A DNA stretch of 44,333 bases from Desulfovibrio sp. (lineage in GTDB: Bacteria > Desulfobacterota > Desulfovibrionia > Desulfovibrionales > Desulfovibrionaceae): positions 1 through 44,333 of the forward strand of contig JAISMK010000069.1 of the NCBI GenBank assembly GCA_031276785.1, read 5' to 3'. Made by a program: the position numbers and the translations under genes. The notes beneath the pieces were generated by a model that was not told the origin of the DNA, did not search any database, and saw nothing but the letters and a program-made list of their open reading frames with translations. This document shows, in pieces, positions 7,327 through 14,543 of this stretch (positions are counted from its first letter, which is position 1; each line of letters starts with the position of its first letter).

Positions 7327-9048
7327 ATGATCCTGGAAACGTTTGATCGCTTTGATTTCCTGTTCCTGCACCGGGCGGAGCTGCCGGTTTTCGCCTATTT
7401 CATTACGCTGTTCGCACTTCTGGGGACGGAGCGGCTGATCCGGATTATGATCCCCTTGGCCGCGGGCGTGGGCCTCGCGCTCTGGGGGGCTGCCTTCGTG
7501 GCGCAGCGGGCGGGCCTTTCCGGACCGATCCCTCTGGCGATCTTCTCCGGCCTCTGGCTGGCCAGCCTCTGCGCAGCGGCCCGGCTGCCGGCGGGAAAAG
7601 ACCAGTCTGCCAGGATGTTGAAAAAATTCGTTCCGGATTTTTTCAAAGCGCCGTTCCGGCTCACGCAGCCTGTTTTTCAACAGGCCGCCAAAATACCCAC
7701 AAGCTATCTGGCCATGGGCTGCCTGATGCTGTCCCAGATAGTGGACATCATTCTGGTGGGGCATCTGGGGCTTTTTGAAGACATCGCCCTCTTCAGCGCC
7801 TTCTGGGAGATACAGAGCGCCACCCTGCCCGCGTACGGGCTGTTCATGATCTTTCTGCGCGAAGCCAGGCCCTCCGCGCACCCCACCTACATCTCCCTTT
7901 TTGCCCTGGTGTACTTCTGCCATGCCCTTATGATGGTTCACGGCCTGGACATGGATGGAACGGCGGCCTTTGCCTGGGCGGTCTGCGCCCTGACTCTGGG
8001 CTTGTATGCCCTGTGGGGATCGGCCCGGGCCGCCCTGGCCCTGCGCATCCTGGCCTGCTCCGTCTGCGCGGCGGGGCTGGCGGACGTGATCTTGCGCTCC
8101 CTGCTCCCTTTCACGGGTATCCGGCTGTACTCCCCGGACGCCGGCTTGATCTTCCCCCCGGTTCTGCTGCTTTTTCCCCTGGGGGCATGGTTCGCCCTAT
8201 CCCGGCGGGAACGGGGCGGACCCGCTGAGCCGGGCAAAAAGGCCGGCCCTGTCCGGCGTCTGGCCGCCGGGCTGGGGGCCTTTCTCTTTCTTGTCTTTTC
8301 CGCCTGGTACGCCCTGCCCTTGACCCTGGCGGATCTGGCGGCCCGGGAAGGCGGCATGAGCCGCCTGGCTTTTATTCTGGTCCGGCGGGGGCCCGCCCTG
8401 CTTAAGCCCGCCGCTGCTGGCAGGGATCTGCCGGGTCTGGCCGCGGCAGGCCGGTACCCGCCGGATCTGACCCCGGCGGAAAAGGATCATCTGGCCCTCT
8501 TAGACTTGCTGCTCCTGCTCCTGCGGAATTCCGGCCACGGCCGGGACTCCGCCCTGCGCTACTTCGCCGCCCACGAGGCCGTGGCCTGTCTTTCCCCCGC
8601 AACGCAGGGCGCCCCGCTCCTCTCCACCCAACTGGGTTGCGAGGCGTTAAACGCGGCCTTTGCCGCGGACGCCCTGCCCCAAGCCCTGCTGCTGGCCAAA
8701 GCCCTGACGGAAAAATCCGGTTGCGTCGGCGCCGTCGATCTGGCTCTGGGGGACTATCGGCACGGCCCTTCCCCGTATAATGCCGACCTTCTGGCCGCCC
8801 GGCTGCGCTTTTTCCGCACCTTGGGCTTTGCCTTCGACCCCGGGCGCCAGATTCTGGATCCCTCCGCCTTCAGCCCCGATGACCCCGCCTTTGCCGCCAT
8901 AGTCTCCCTGCTGCAAGAAGCCGGCGCTCCCCCGGAAAGCCTGCTGGACCCCCAAGGGCGGCCTCTGCCGCAATCCCCCCTCCTGTCCGAAGGGCAACGC
9001 GCTCTCCTGGCCCCCTCCTCCGGCGCGCCGGCCGCTGATGCCCGGTAG
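7327..9048 (+). CDS. Polytopic membrane protein of unknown function
   Basis: The protein (573 residues from ATG 7327) is not one I recognise. Roughly the first 380 residues hold about eight to ten hydrophobic segments, such as LPVFAYFITLFALLG, MIPLAAGVGLALWGAAF and YLAMGCLMLSQIVDIILVGH. The last ~190 residues are largely soluble and Ala/Leu-rich with a Leu run (LLDLLLLLL). Upstream in-frame starts exist to 7183 but fall in repeat-derived sequence, so I prefer 7327 although its ribosome site is weak. No enzymatic motif is visible. It stands alone between rpmB and an IS remnant. Confidence 0.7.
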   Translation: MILETFDRFDFLFLHRAELPVFAYFITLFALLGTERLIRIMIPLAAGVGLALWGAAFVAQRAGLSGPIPLAIFSGLWLASLCAAARLPAGKDQSARMLKKFVPDFFKAPFRLTQPVFQQAAKIPTSYLAMGCLMLSQIVDIILVGHLGLFEDIALFSAFWEIQSATLPAYGLFMIFLREARPSAHPTYISLFALVYFCHALMMVHGLDMDGTAAFAWAVCALTLGLYALWGSARAALALRILACSVCAAGLADVILRSLLPFTGIRLYSPDAGLIFPPVLLLFPLGAWFALSRRERGGPAEPGKKAGPVRRLAAGLGAFLFLVFSAWYALPLTLADLAAREGGMSRLAFILVRRGPALLKPAAAGRDLPGLAAAGRYPPDLTPAEKDHLALLDLLLLLLRNSGHGRDSALRYFAAHEAVACLSPATQGAPLLSTQLGCEALNAAFAADALPQALLLAKALTEKSGCVGAVDLALGDYRHGPSPYNADLLAARLRFFRTLGFAFDPGRQILDPSAFSPDDPAFAAIVSLLQEAGAPPESLLDPQGRPLPQSPLLSEGQRALLAPSSGAPAADAR

Positions 9049-9167
9049 TGCATTTTTCAGGATCGACTAACCCAAGTTTAACATTTGCCTCTCAGAAGGC
9101 AGGAAAAAGGAGGTATTTTTACCGGGGAAAAGAAAAAATAGCCAATAAAATCAAGGGGGAGGGTATT

Positions 9168-9765
9168 GTGGAAAAACTATTTGTAGTGCCTTATTTACCG
9201 CCCGAAGTATGGGGAAAACTTTGCTCCCGTATCCAAAGCATACTTGAGGGTACCGTGCCGCTTATTCCTTTCCCTGTGGAAATTGAAGGTCCTGCACAAG
9301 AATTTACAGCTCGCATCATTGCGGAGAGTTCTGCTGTTGTCTCTCAAAGCTCTGTTACAGAACAGAATGTCTATGAAGAAGTAGACATCCTTTCTTTGGC
9401 TTTGCTGCGATCTCGCTCTGTCGGTGTGGAGCATGTTGCGTTACATACTGCTCGTCAATTGAAACTTCCAGAGGTATTGCAGCAGATCGGATGTACAAAA
9501 AATCAGGCAAACATGGCCCTGGCGAATATTATCGGAAGGATGGTCATGCCGGGCAGTGAAAAGGCGACATGGCATTGGCTTACTGAGCGCAGTGCCTTGG
9601 GGGAACTGCTCGGAGTGGACTTCAGCACAGCATCCGCCATGAGTCTGTATCGTGCTGCCGATCTCCTGGTCGAACAGCATGAAGTACTGGAAAAAGAGCT
9701 TTTCCAGAATGCACTTTCGCTGTTTTCGTTACAAGAAACGGTTGCCTTGTTAAACTTGGGCAAGG
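9168..9765 (+). pseudogene. IS1634-like transposase, N-terminal remnant
   Basis: Translation from GTG 9168 gives about 195 residues that match the N-terminal half of IS1634/IS4-type transposases: RSVGVEHVALHTARQLKLPE, NIIGRMVMPGSE, WLTERSALGELLGVDF and SLYRAADLLVEQHEVLE. In intact members the next block reads ETVTLYDLTNTYFEG; here it becomes ETVALLNLG and the DDE catalytic part is missing. The sequence is less GC-rich than its neighbours. The reading frame runs on to 10010 but with no family similarity. It marks the left side of accessory cluster 1. Confidence 0.8.
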
Positions 9766-10195
9766 CATCGCCATACTCCGGGCCTCGCCGCTGCAAATTC
9801 ATCAAATCTTCCCGTACCGTGACGGGTTTCTGGGCAATATGCGGGTTAGAGGTTCCCTTATGCAAAAAGCATCGACTACTGTACGCTGGTACTGAGAATT
9901 CGCATGGCCCGGAGCGGTTCGGATCCCAGAGAAAAATTGTCTCCCCGATTTTTTTATTGACAAAACTCTTGCCCATAAATATTATAAAACCTATCGGAAT
10001 AATAATATAATGAAAAGGTTTGTCCCCCCAACTTCCCTGCCGGGGGAATTGAGGGGCAAAGCCTCCCAAACAGGAGGCAATGGCGTAGGCGTGATGGCTG
10101 TCGAGGACATGTAGGCGGTCAAGGACGCAACGGCTTGATAGTGATAAAAGTTTCTGTTTCATGATGGATTTCTGTAGTTTACAAGCAGAACACTG
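9766..10195 (+). other. Gene-free junction and leader upstream of cluster 1
   Basis: After the transposase similarity ends I recognise no gene here. One frame (9764-9895) gives a 43-residue tail ending TTVRWY that could be the end of another broken gene. A minus-strand ORF (9503-10162) looks like chance. Positions 9930-10015 are AT-rich and contain a strong promoter-like sequence; GCCTCC/GGAGGC near 10062-10079 can form a hairpin in the leader. Confidence 0.5.
9957..9985 (+). promoter_or_regulatory. Candidate strong sigma-70 promoter for cluster 1
   Basis: TTGACA (9957-9962) matches the -35 consensus exactly and is followed after 17 bp by TATTAT (9980-9985), one base from the -10 consensus. 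It faces the larA-like gene with a leader of about 250 nt. It might instead be a relic of the adjacent insertion sequence. Confidence 0.5.
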
Positions 10196-10207
10196 TATGT
10201 ATACATA
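10196..10207. promoter_or_regulatory. Candidate GntR-type operator palindrome
   Basis: TATGTATACATA is a perfect 12-bp palindrome centred on TGTATACA, 35 bp before the first gene of cluster 1. GntR/FadR-type regulators commonly bind TNGTNNNACNA-like palindromes, and a broken GntR gene sits inside this cluster. The link is inference. Confidence 0.45.
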
Positions 10208-10242
10208 TTTCGTTTCCGCCTCATGTTTATCGGGGATGTGCC

Positions 10243-11541
10243 ATGAAAACCTTTGTCTCCGCCTGCGGCCTTTCCTTTCCCGATATTCCCCTGCCGCTTA
10301 TGGCGCGCATAAGCCAACGTGTTACGTCCTCCGCTCTGGCAAATGTTTCCACCGTCTTGACCAGTGAACTGTGCCAACTGCCTATCCCGGCTGACCTCAA
10401 TGGCAGGAGCGTCGCTATCGGGGTGGGCAGCCGCGGAATCAGCTGCTTGAGCGATTTAGTGAGAGAAGTGGTTTCCTTCATCCATTCCCGTCGGGGCGAG
10501 GCAATTATCGTGCCCGCCATGGGCAGCCATGGCGGAGCGACGGCAGAGGGGCAGGCCGCGGTACTGGCCGAATACGGCATCACCCAAGAAAAGGTGGGAG
10601 CTCCTGTCCTCTCGAACATGGAAACCGTTTGCATAGGCGAGAGCGCCTGCGGGGTGCCTGTCTATTGCGACGTCAATGCCTGGCGGGCCGATTACATCGT
10701 ACCCCTCAACCGCGTGAAGCCCCATACGCAGTTCCGGGCGCCCACCGAAAGCGGTTTGCTCAAGATGCTCGTGATCGGCTTCGGCAAAGACAGGGGCGCG
10801 GCCACCATCCACGGTCACGGCGTGCAAGGCTTGGTCGAACTCATCCCCGCCTGCGCTGACGTTTTTCTCCGTTCCGGCAAGGTGCTGTTCGGCCTTGCCG
10901 TCGTGGAGGATGGCCGCCATCGGACGGCCCACGTCCGTGCTCTTGCCCCCGGGCGCATCCTGGAGGAAGAGGCCGCTTTACTACGTTTGGCCCGAGACCT
11001 GCTCCCGCGTTTGCCTGTCGATGAACTAGACCTGCTTATCCTTGACCGGATGGGCAAGGACATCAGCGGCCCCGGCATGGACAGCTCTGTCACCGGGCGG
11101 ATCATGGCCAACGGGGTTCCTGATCCCCCCACTCCCCGGACCTCCCTACTGGCCGTCCTTGACCTGACCCCGGCCTCGCACGGAAACGCAGTGGGGGTGG
11201 GCTTGGCGGAGTTCATCTCCCAACGTCTCGCAGCCAAAATCGACCTTCACGCCACCTATATGAACTCGATCATCGGCGGCTTTCCCGTTCAGGGCAAAAT
11301 CCCCATGACCATGCGTGACGACAGGCAGATACTGCGCGCGGCCGCCGTCATACTGGGTGCAACCGGGTTCGCGGACTGTCGCCTGATCCATGCCGCCAGT
11401 ACGCTGGAGTTGGAAACCTTTCTGGTTTCCGAAGCCATATTGCCATCTTTGCAGGGCCGGCCCGGCATAGAAATGCTGACTCCGCCCGCCCCCATGGCCT
11501 TTGACGACGAAGACAACCTCAAACCCGTGGAGCATCCATGA
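10243..11541 (+). CDS. LarA-family (DUF2088) racemase/epimerase-like protein
   Basis: LarA proteins use a nickel-pincer nucleotide cofactor to invert 2-hydroxy acids such as lactate; homologs act on malate and other 2-hydroxy acids. The 432-residue protein has the N-terminal signature GSHGGATAEGQ (94-104, H96), then NRVKPHTQF (H161) and ESGLLKMLVIGFGK (K174), then IHGHG (H190, H192). These fit the cofactor-lysine and His positions of the family. The ATG at 10243 is the first start after the palindrome. Its TGA overlaps the ATG of a broken GntR gene. The cofactor genes larB, larC and larE are not in the window. The substrate is unknown; the neighbours suggest a 2-hydroxy acid that is then phosphorylated. 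Confidence 0.8.
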   Translation: MKTFVSACGLSFPDIPLPLMARISQRVTSSALANVSTVLTSELCQLPIPADLNGRSVAIGVGSRGISCLSDLVREVVSFIHSRRGEAIIVPAMGSHGGATAEGQAAVLAEYGITQEKVGAPVLSNMETVCIGESACGVPVYCDVNAWRADYIVPLNRVKPHTQFRAPTESGLLKMLVIGFGKDRGAATIHGHGVQGLVELIPACADVFLRSGKVLFGLAVVEDGRHRTAHVRALAPGRILEEEAALLRLARDLLPRLPVDELDLLILDRMGKDISGPGMDSSVTGRIMANGVPDPPTPRTSLLAVLDLTPASHGNAVGVGLAEFISQRLAAKIDLHATYMNSIIGGFPVQGKIPMTMRDDRQILRAAAVILGATGFADCRLIHAASTLELETFLVSEAILPSLQGRPGIEMLTPPAPMAFDDEDNLKPVEHP

Positions 11542-11654
11542 TCTGCGACGCACAGGAAAAACAAAAAGCCGGCCCGGCCGACGTCTACGCTTTTTTGCGC
11601 GAGGCTATTCTTTCCAAAAAACTCGCCCCTGGCACATCTATGCTGGTCGTCTGA
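11538..11654 (+). pseudogene. Truncated GntR-family regulator
   Basis: An ATG overlapping the previous stop (ATGA) opens a 38-residue frame containing ADVYAFLREAILSKKLAPGT, the classic start of a GntR winged-helix domain (compare YEQLREAILSGRLPPGSRL). After APGT the frame reads MLVV and stops, before the recognition helix. The next 170 bp have no recognisable continuation in other frames, so the gene is truncated, not just frameshifted. A local FadR/GntR-type regulator has probably been lost. Confidence 0.7.
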
Positions 11655-11823
11655 CCGGACAGACGAATTCGGCCTGTTTGACTGCAGATTGCAGACAACG
11701 CCCGGACAGTGCCGCTACGGGATGCCGTTTATCCCTTGCAGGCGGATATTTCCCGCCACGCAAGGACAGACCGCCTTGCGGCGGCACAGTACCAAAGAGC
11801 ATAACGTGACCAGGGGGCTATTC

Positions 11824-12798
11824 ATGCAACGCAGACTGATCAAGATACTGAACGCCAAAATCGAATTGATGGCGTCGTTTCCCATCATTCACGCTTCCAA
11901 CTATTTTTCCACGACTGATGTGGAATCGCTGCTTTCCGACTACCGGAACGTGGAGGATCTTCCCGCCGACACCGCCTGCGACGGCGTCATCATCATCATC
12001 GACGCTCCCGGGGAGCCCTTTCTCTGCTTTTCGGGGAATGAGGTTGCGGCGCGCGGCCCTTTCGCGGCTCTTGAGCGGGAAATGAAAGATAAACGTTATA
12101 CCCTGCTTGGCAACCAGGGACTGCTATACCGTTTTCTGCTCTATATACTTGAGAAAGAACACGGCATTTTCAGCTTTCACGCCAATGCCCTGTACCACGA
12201 AGGCCGCAACGAGCTTTTTGTGGTCTTCGGCGGAGCCGCTTCGGGCAAAAGTCCTGCCTTGCTGGCCGGGCTGTGCAATGGCCTGAAGGTCGTCGGCACC
12301 GAACTTGTCCACTTCAGCATGGACAAAGGGGGGTGCAGTTTTTACCGCAGTTCCTGCCTGGACAACGTCAGACCATCCTGCATCAGCGAGGACTTCCCCG
12401 AGCTTCTGGAACGCCTCCGGGTACCCGGGACCAGGGGCTTTTCTTCGCCCAGTTCCAAGTTCCTGCTGGACATGCGCATGTTCGGCGAACCCAGAGAGCG
12501 CTTGGACAACCCCAAGCTCCGCCTGGTCGTGCCCAAAGTCGAGGCGGGCCGTTCCCCGGCAATCGCGGACAGGGTCGCTGACACGGGCTTAAAGCGCAAG
12601 ATGCTCTTTGACAACCTGTCTGAAAAGATAGGAGCTTCATTCACAATGTACAACTCCATGGCCTGCACCGGTTTCGACAACCCCATGCTGGCCGGGAGGC
12701 GCCTTCATGTCGCCGAAGCGCTGCTCGCCGCCGCCGGACAGCCGGACATCGAGATATATCTGGCTTCTCCCCGCTACTTTCTGGAGGTACTCAAATGA
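11824..12798 (+). CDS. HprK-like P-loop kinase
   Basis: The 324-residue protein has a Walker A motif of the HPr-kinase/PEP-carboxykinase type, VVFGGAASGKSPALLAGL (residues 133-150), preceded by FSFHANALYHEGRNELFVV and followed by VVGTELVHF. HprK-fold kinases phosphorylate hydroxyl groups of proteins, peptides or small molecules. No HPr gene or other PTS component is nearby, so a metabolic or peptide substrate is more likely than HPr. The ATG at 11824 follows AGGGGG at good spacing; longer readings from 11689 or GTG 11806 are less convincing. The stop overlaps the comA-like start (ATGA), tying the two products together. I infer phosphorylation of a hydroxy acid. Confidence 0.65.
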   Translation: MQRRLIKILNAKIELMASFPIIHASNYFSTTDVESLLSDYRNVEDLPADTACDGVIIIIDAPGEPFLCFSGNEVAARGPFAALEREMKDKRYTLLGNQGLLYRFLLYILEKEHGIFSFHANALYHEGRNELFVVFGGAASGKSPALLAGLCNGLKVVGTELVHFSMDKGGCSFYRSSCLDNVRPSCISEDFPELLERLRVPGTRGFSSPSSKFLLDMRMFGEPRERLDNPKLRLVVPKVEAGRSPAIADRVADTGLKRKMLFDNLSEKIGASFTMYNSMACTGFDNPMLAGRRLHVAEALLAAAGQPDIEIYLASPRYFLEVLK

Positions 12799-13664
12799 CC
12801 CCCGCTTCCGATACAGTCTGGGGCGAACTGCTCCACTGTCTTACGGCTACACGCGAGTCCAAGCCCAGAACCAGCGGACTGACCTGCGTTCTCGACAAGC
12901 ATTTGGGCCTGGAAGGCACGGCTGAGCTTATCGCAACGGCCGGACACCTTGTGGACGTCGTCAAACTGACTTCCCTTACGGCGGCCTTTTATCCGGAAGA
13001 CCTGCTGCGCCGAAAAATAGCCATGCTGCGTGATGCCCGCATCAGTGTCTGCCCCGGCGGCACCTGTTCCGAGGTCATGATCTGGCAAAAGGTTTACCCT
13101 GATTACCTGCAACGCGCCCGCGACCTCGGGTTCAACGGCATTGAGATCTCGGACGGCACCATCAACATGCCGGACGCGCTCCGGCGCGAGGTCATCGGAC
13201 GTGCCGCTGACATGGGCTTTTTCGTGTACAGCGAGGTCGGCCGCAAAGAGTGGTCGGAACAAACTGGTCTCAGTGATCTGGTGGCCGATCTTGAGCGCGA
13301 TCTCGCCTGCGGCGCCGAAAAGGTGATCGTGGAAGCCATGGAAGTCGGCCGGAGCGTAGGCATCATGGACGCGCAGGGCCGTCCGGACGAAGAAGGGTTG
13401 AAAGCGCTTGTGAAGGCTGCGGGCGGCCTTGCGCGAATCATTTTTGAAGCGCCCCTGCGCAACCAGCAGGAGCTGTTTATCGACCGTCTGGGTAGCGAGG
13501 TCAACCTGGGCAACATTCCGCCGCACGAAGTGCTGGTGGTTGAGGCCACTCGCATGGGAACGACGGGCATCCCGTTCATGACCGCTTACGCGGCCAGTCC
13601 CGACGGTCCGGACGGCCACGCGGGCAACAGTGCGACCAAGGGGAGGACCGGTCCATGGACATGA
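12795..13664 (+). CDS. ComA-like phosphosulfolactate synthase-family enzyme
   Basis: ComA adds sulfite to phosphoenolpyruvate to form (2R)-phospho-3-sulfolactate in coenzyme M synthesis. The 289-residue TIM-barrel protein follows ComA along its length: GLTCVLDK (28-35), VCPGGTCSE (85-93), GIEISDGTI (115-123), EVGRK (147-151), IFEAPLRNQQE and VNLGNIPPHEV. Compared with the archaeal enzyme as I recall it, the FGWGT block reads KLTSLT (57-62), GGTLFE reads GGTCSE and EGRESG reads EAMEVG, so substrate preference may have shifted. It overlaps the kinase gene by 4 bp and livH by 10 bp. With no other coenzyme M genes here, a catabolic (reverse) role is attractive but unproven. Confidence 0.8.
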   Translation: MTPASDTVWGELLHCLTATRESKPRTSGLTCVLDKHLGLEGTAELIATAGHLVDVVKLTSLTAAFYPEDLLRRKIAMLRDARISVCPGGTCSEVMIWQKVYPDYLQRARDLGFNGIEISDGTINMPDALRREVIGRAADMGFFVYSEVGRKEWSEQTGLSDLVADLERDLACGAEKVIVEAMEVGRSVGIMDAQGRPDEEGLKALVKAAGGLARIIFEAPLRNQQELFIDRLGSEVNLGNIPPHEVLVVEATRMGTTGIPFMTAYAASPDGPDGHAGNSATKGRTGPWT

Positions 13665-14536
13665 CGATCAATGTACAACTGTTGTTCAGCGGCTTGGCAA
13701 TGGGCTCCATTTACGCCCTGATAGCCTTGGGTATCGTGATCATCTACCGGGCCGCCGATGTGGTCAACTTCGCCCAGGGCGAGCTGGTCATGCTCCCGGC
13801 CTTTATCGCGGTTTTTCTGCTGGACACCATGGGATTGCCCGCCGTTGCCGTTTATCCCTTGGTCATCATCTGCATGGGACTGGTGGGCTTCATCTTTGAA
13901 AAAGTGGCCTACTACCCTCTGCGCAACAGGAGCTTCCTGCCGGTGATCATCAGTACCATCGGCGTTTCCATCTTTCTCAAAAACGGCGCGCAATACGTGT
14001 TCGGCGCGCTGCCGCAAGTCATGCCCCGCCCCACGGACGTCGAGGTGCTGGTTCTTGGCGGGGTGATCATCGACCCGCAGTATATTATCATCATCGTCTC
14101 GACCTCGCTGCTGCTCGTGGCACAGCATTTCTTTTTTGAGCGCACCATGCTGGGCAAAATGATGCAGGCCACGGCCCAGGATAAAGATGCCGCCCGGCTG
14201 ATGGGCATCCCCATCGCCAGGATGATCGCCATAACGTTCATTTTCAGCACGATTCTGGCCAGCGTCGCGGGCCTGCTCGTGGGGCCGCTTTTTTACGTCA
14301 CCAAGGAGATGGGCGGCATGGCGGGTCTCAAGGGTTTTTGCGGCGCGATCATCGGCGGATTCGGCAGCGTCACCGGCGCCATTCTCGGTTCCGTCTTTCT
14401 GGGCGTTATTGAGGTCTATCTTGCCTTTTACGTTTCCAGCGCCTACCGCGACGCTTTCGCCTTCATCATCATGATACTGGTTCTTCTCTTCCGTCCCCAA
14501 GGCATCCTGGGGGAACGGATAGCCCAGAAAGCATAG
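13655..14536 (+). CDS. livH: LIV-type ABC permease LivH (cluster 1)
   Basis: This 293-residue inner-membrane permease belongs to the branched-chain-amino-acid (HAAT) transporter family. It begins LLFSGLAMGSIYALIALGIVIIYRA and contains VVNFAQGELVML, and EKVAYYPLRNRS before the middle. The segment ARLMGIPIARMIAITFIFSTILASVAGLL and the ending FRPQGILGERIAQ are family hallmarks. It overlaps the comA-like gene by 10 bp; GGGGAGG lies upstream of the start. HAAT systems import amino acids, amides, urea and other small acids, so the family name does not fix the substrate. Confidence 0.92.
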   Translation: MDMTINVQLLFSGLAMGSIYALIALGIVIIYRAADVVNFAQGELVMLPAFIAVFLLDTMGLPAVAVYPLVIICMGLVGFIFEKVAYYPLRNRSFLPVIISTIGVSIFLKNGAQYVFGALPQVMPRPTDVEVLVLGGVIIDPQYIIIIVSTSLLLVAQHFFFERTMLGKMMQATAQDKDAARLMGIPIARMIAITFIFSTILASVAGLLVGPLFYVTKEMGGMAGLKGFCGAIIGGFGSVTGAILGSVFLGVIEVYLAFYVSSAYRDAFAFIIMILVLLFRPQGILGERIAQKA

Positions 14537-14543
14537 GTGGGCC

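Noticed and set aside
9503-10162. 219-residue minus-strand ORF over the left junction of cluster 1
   Set aside because: Half of it is antisense to the IS1634-like fragment, and the rest matches nothing I recognise.
12795-13664. Coenzyme M biosynthesis operon
   Set aside because: No other archaeal com genes or bacterial Xcb-type genes accompany the ComA-like enzyme; the kinase and importer point to catabolism instead.
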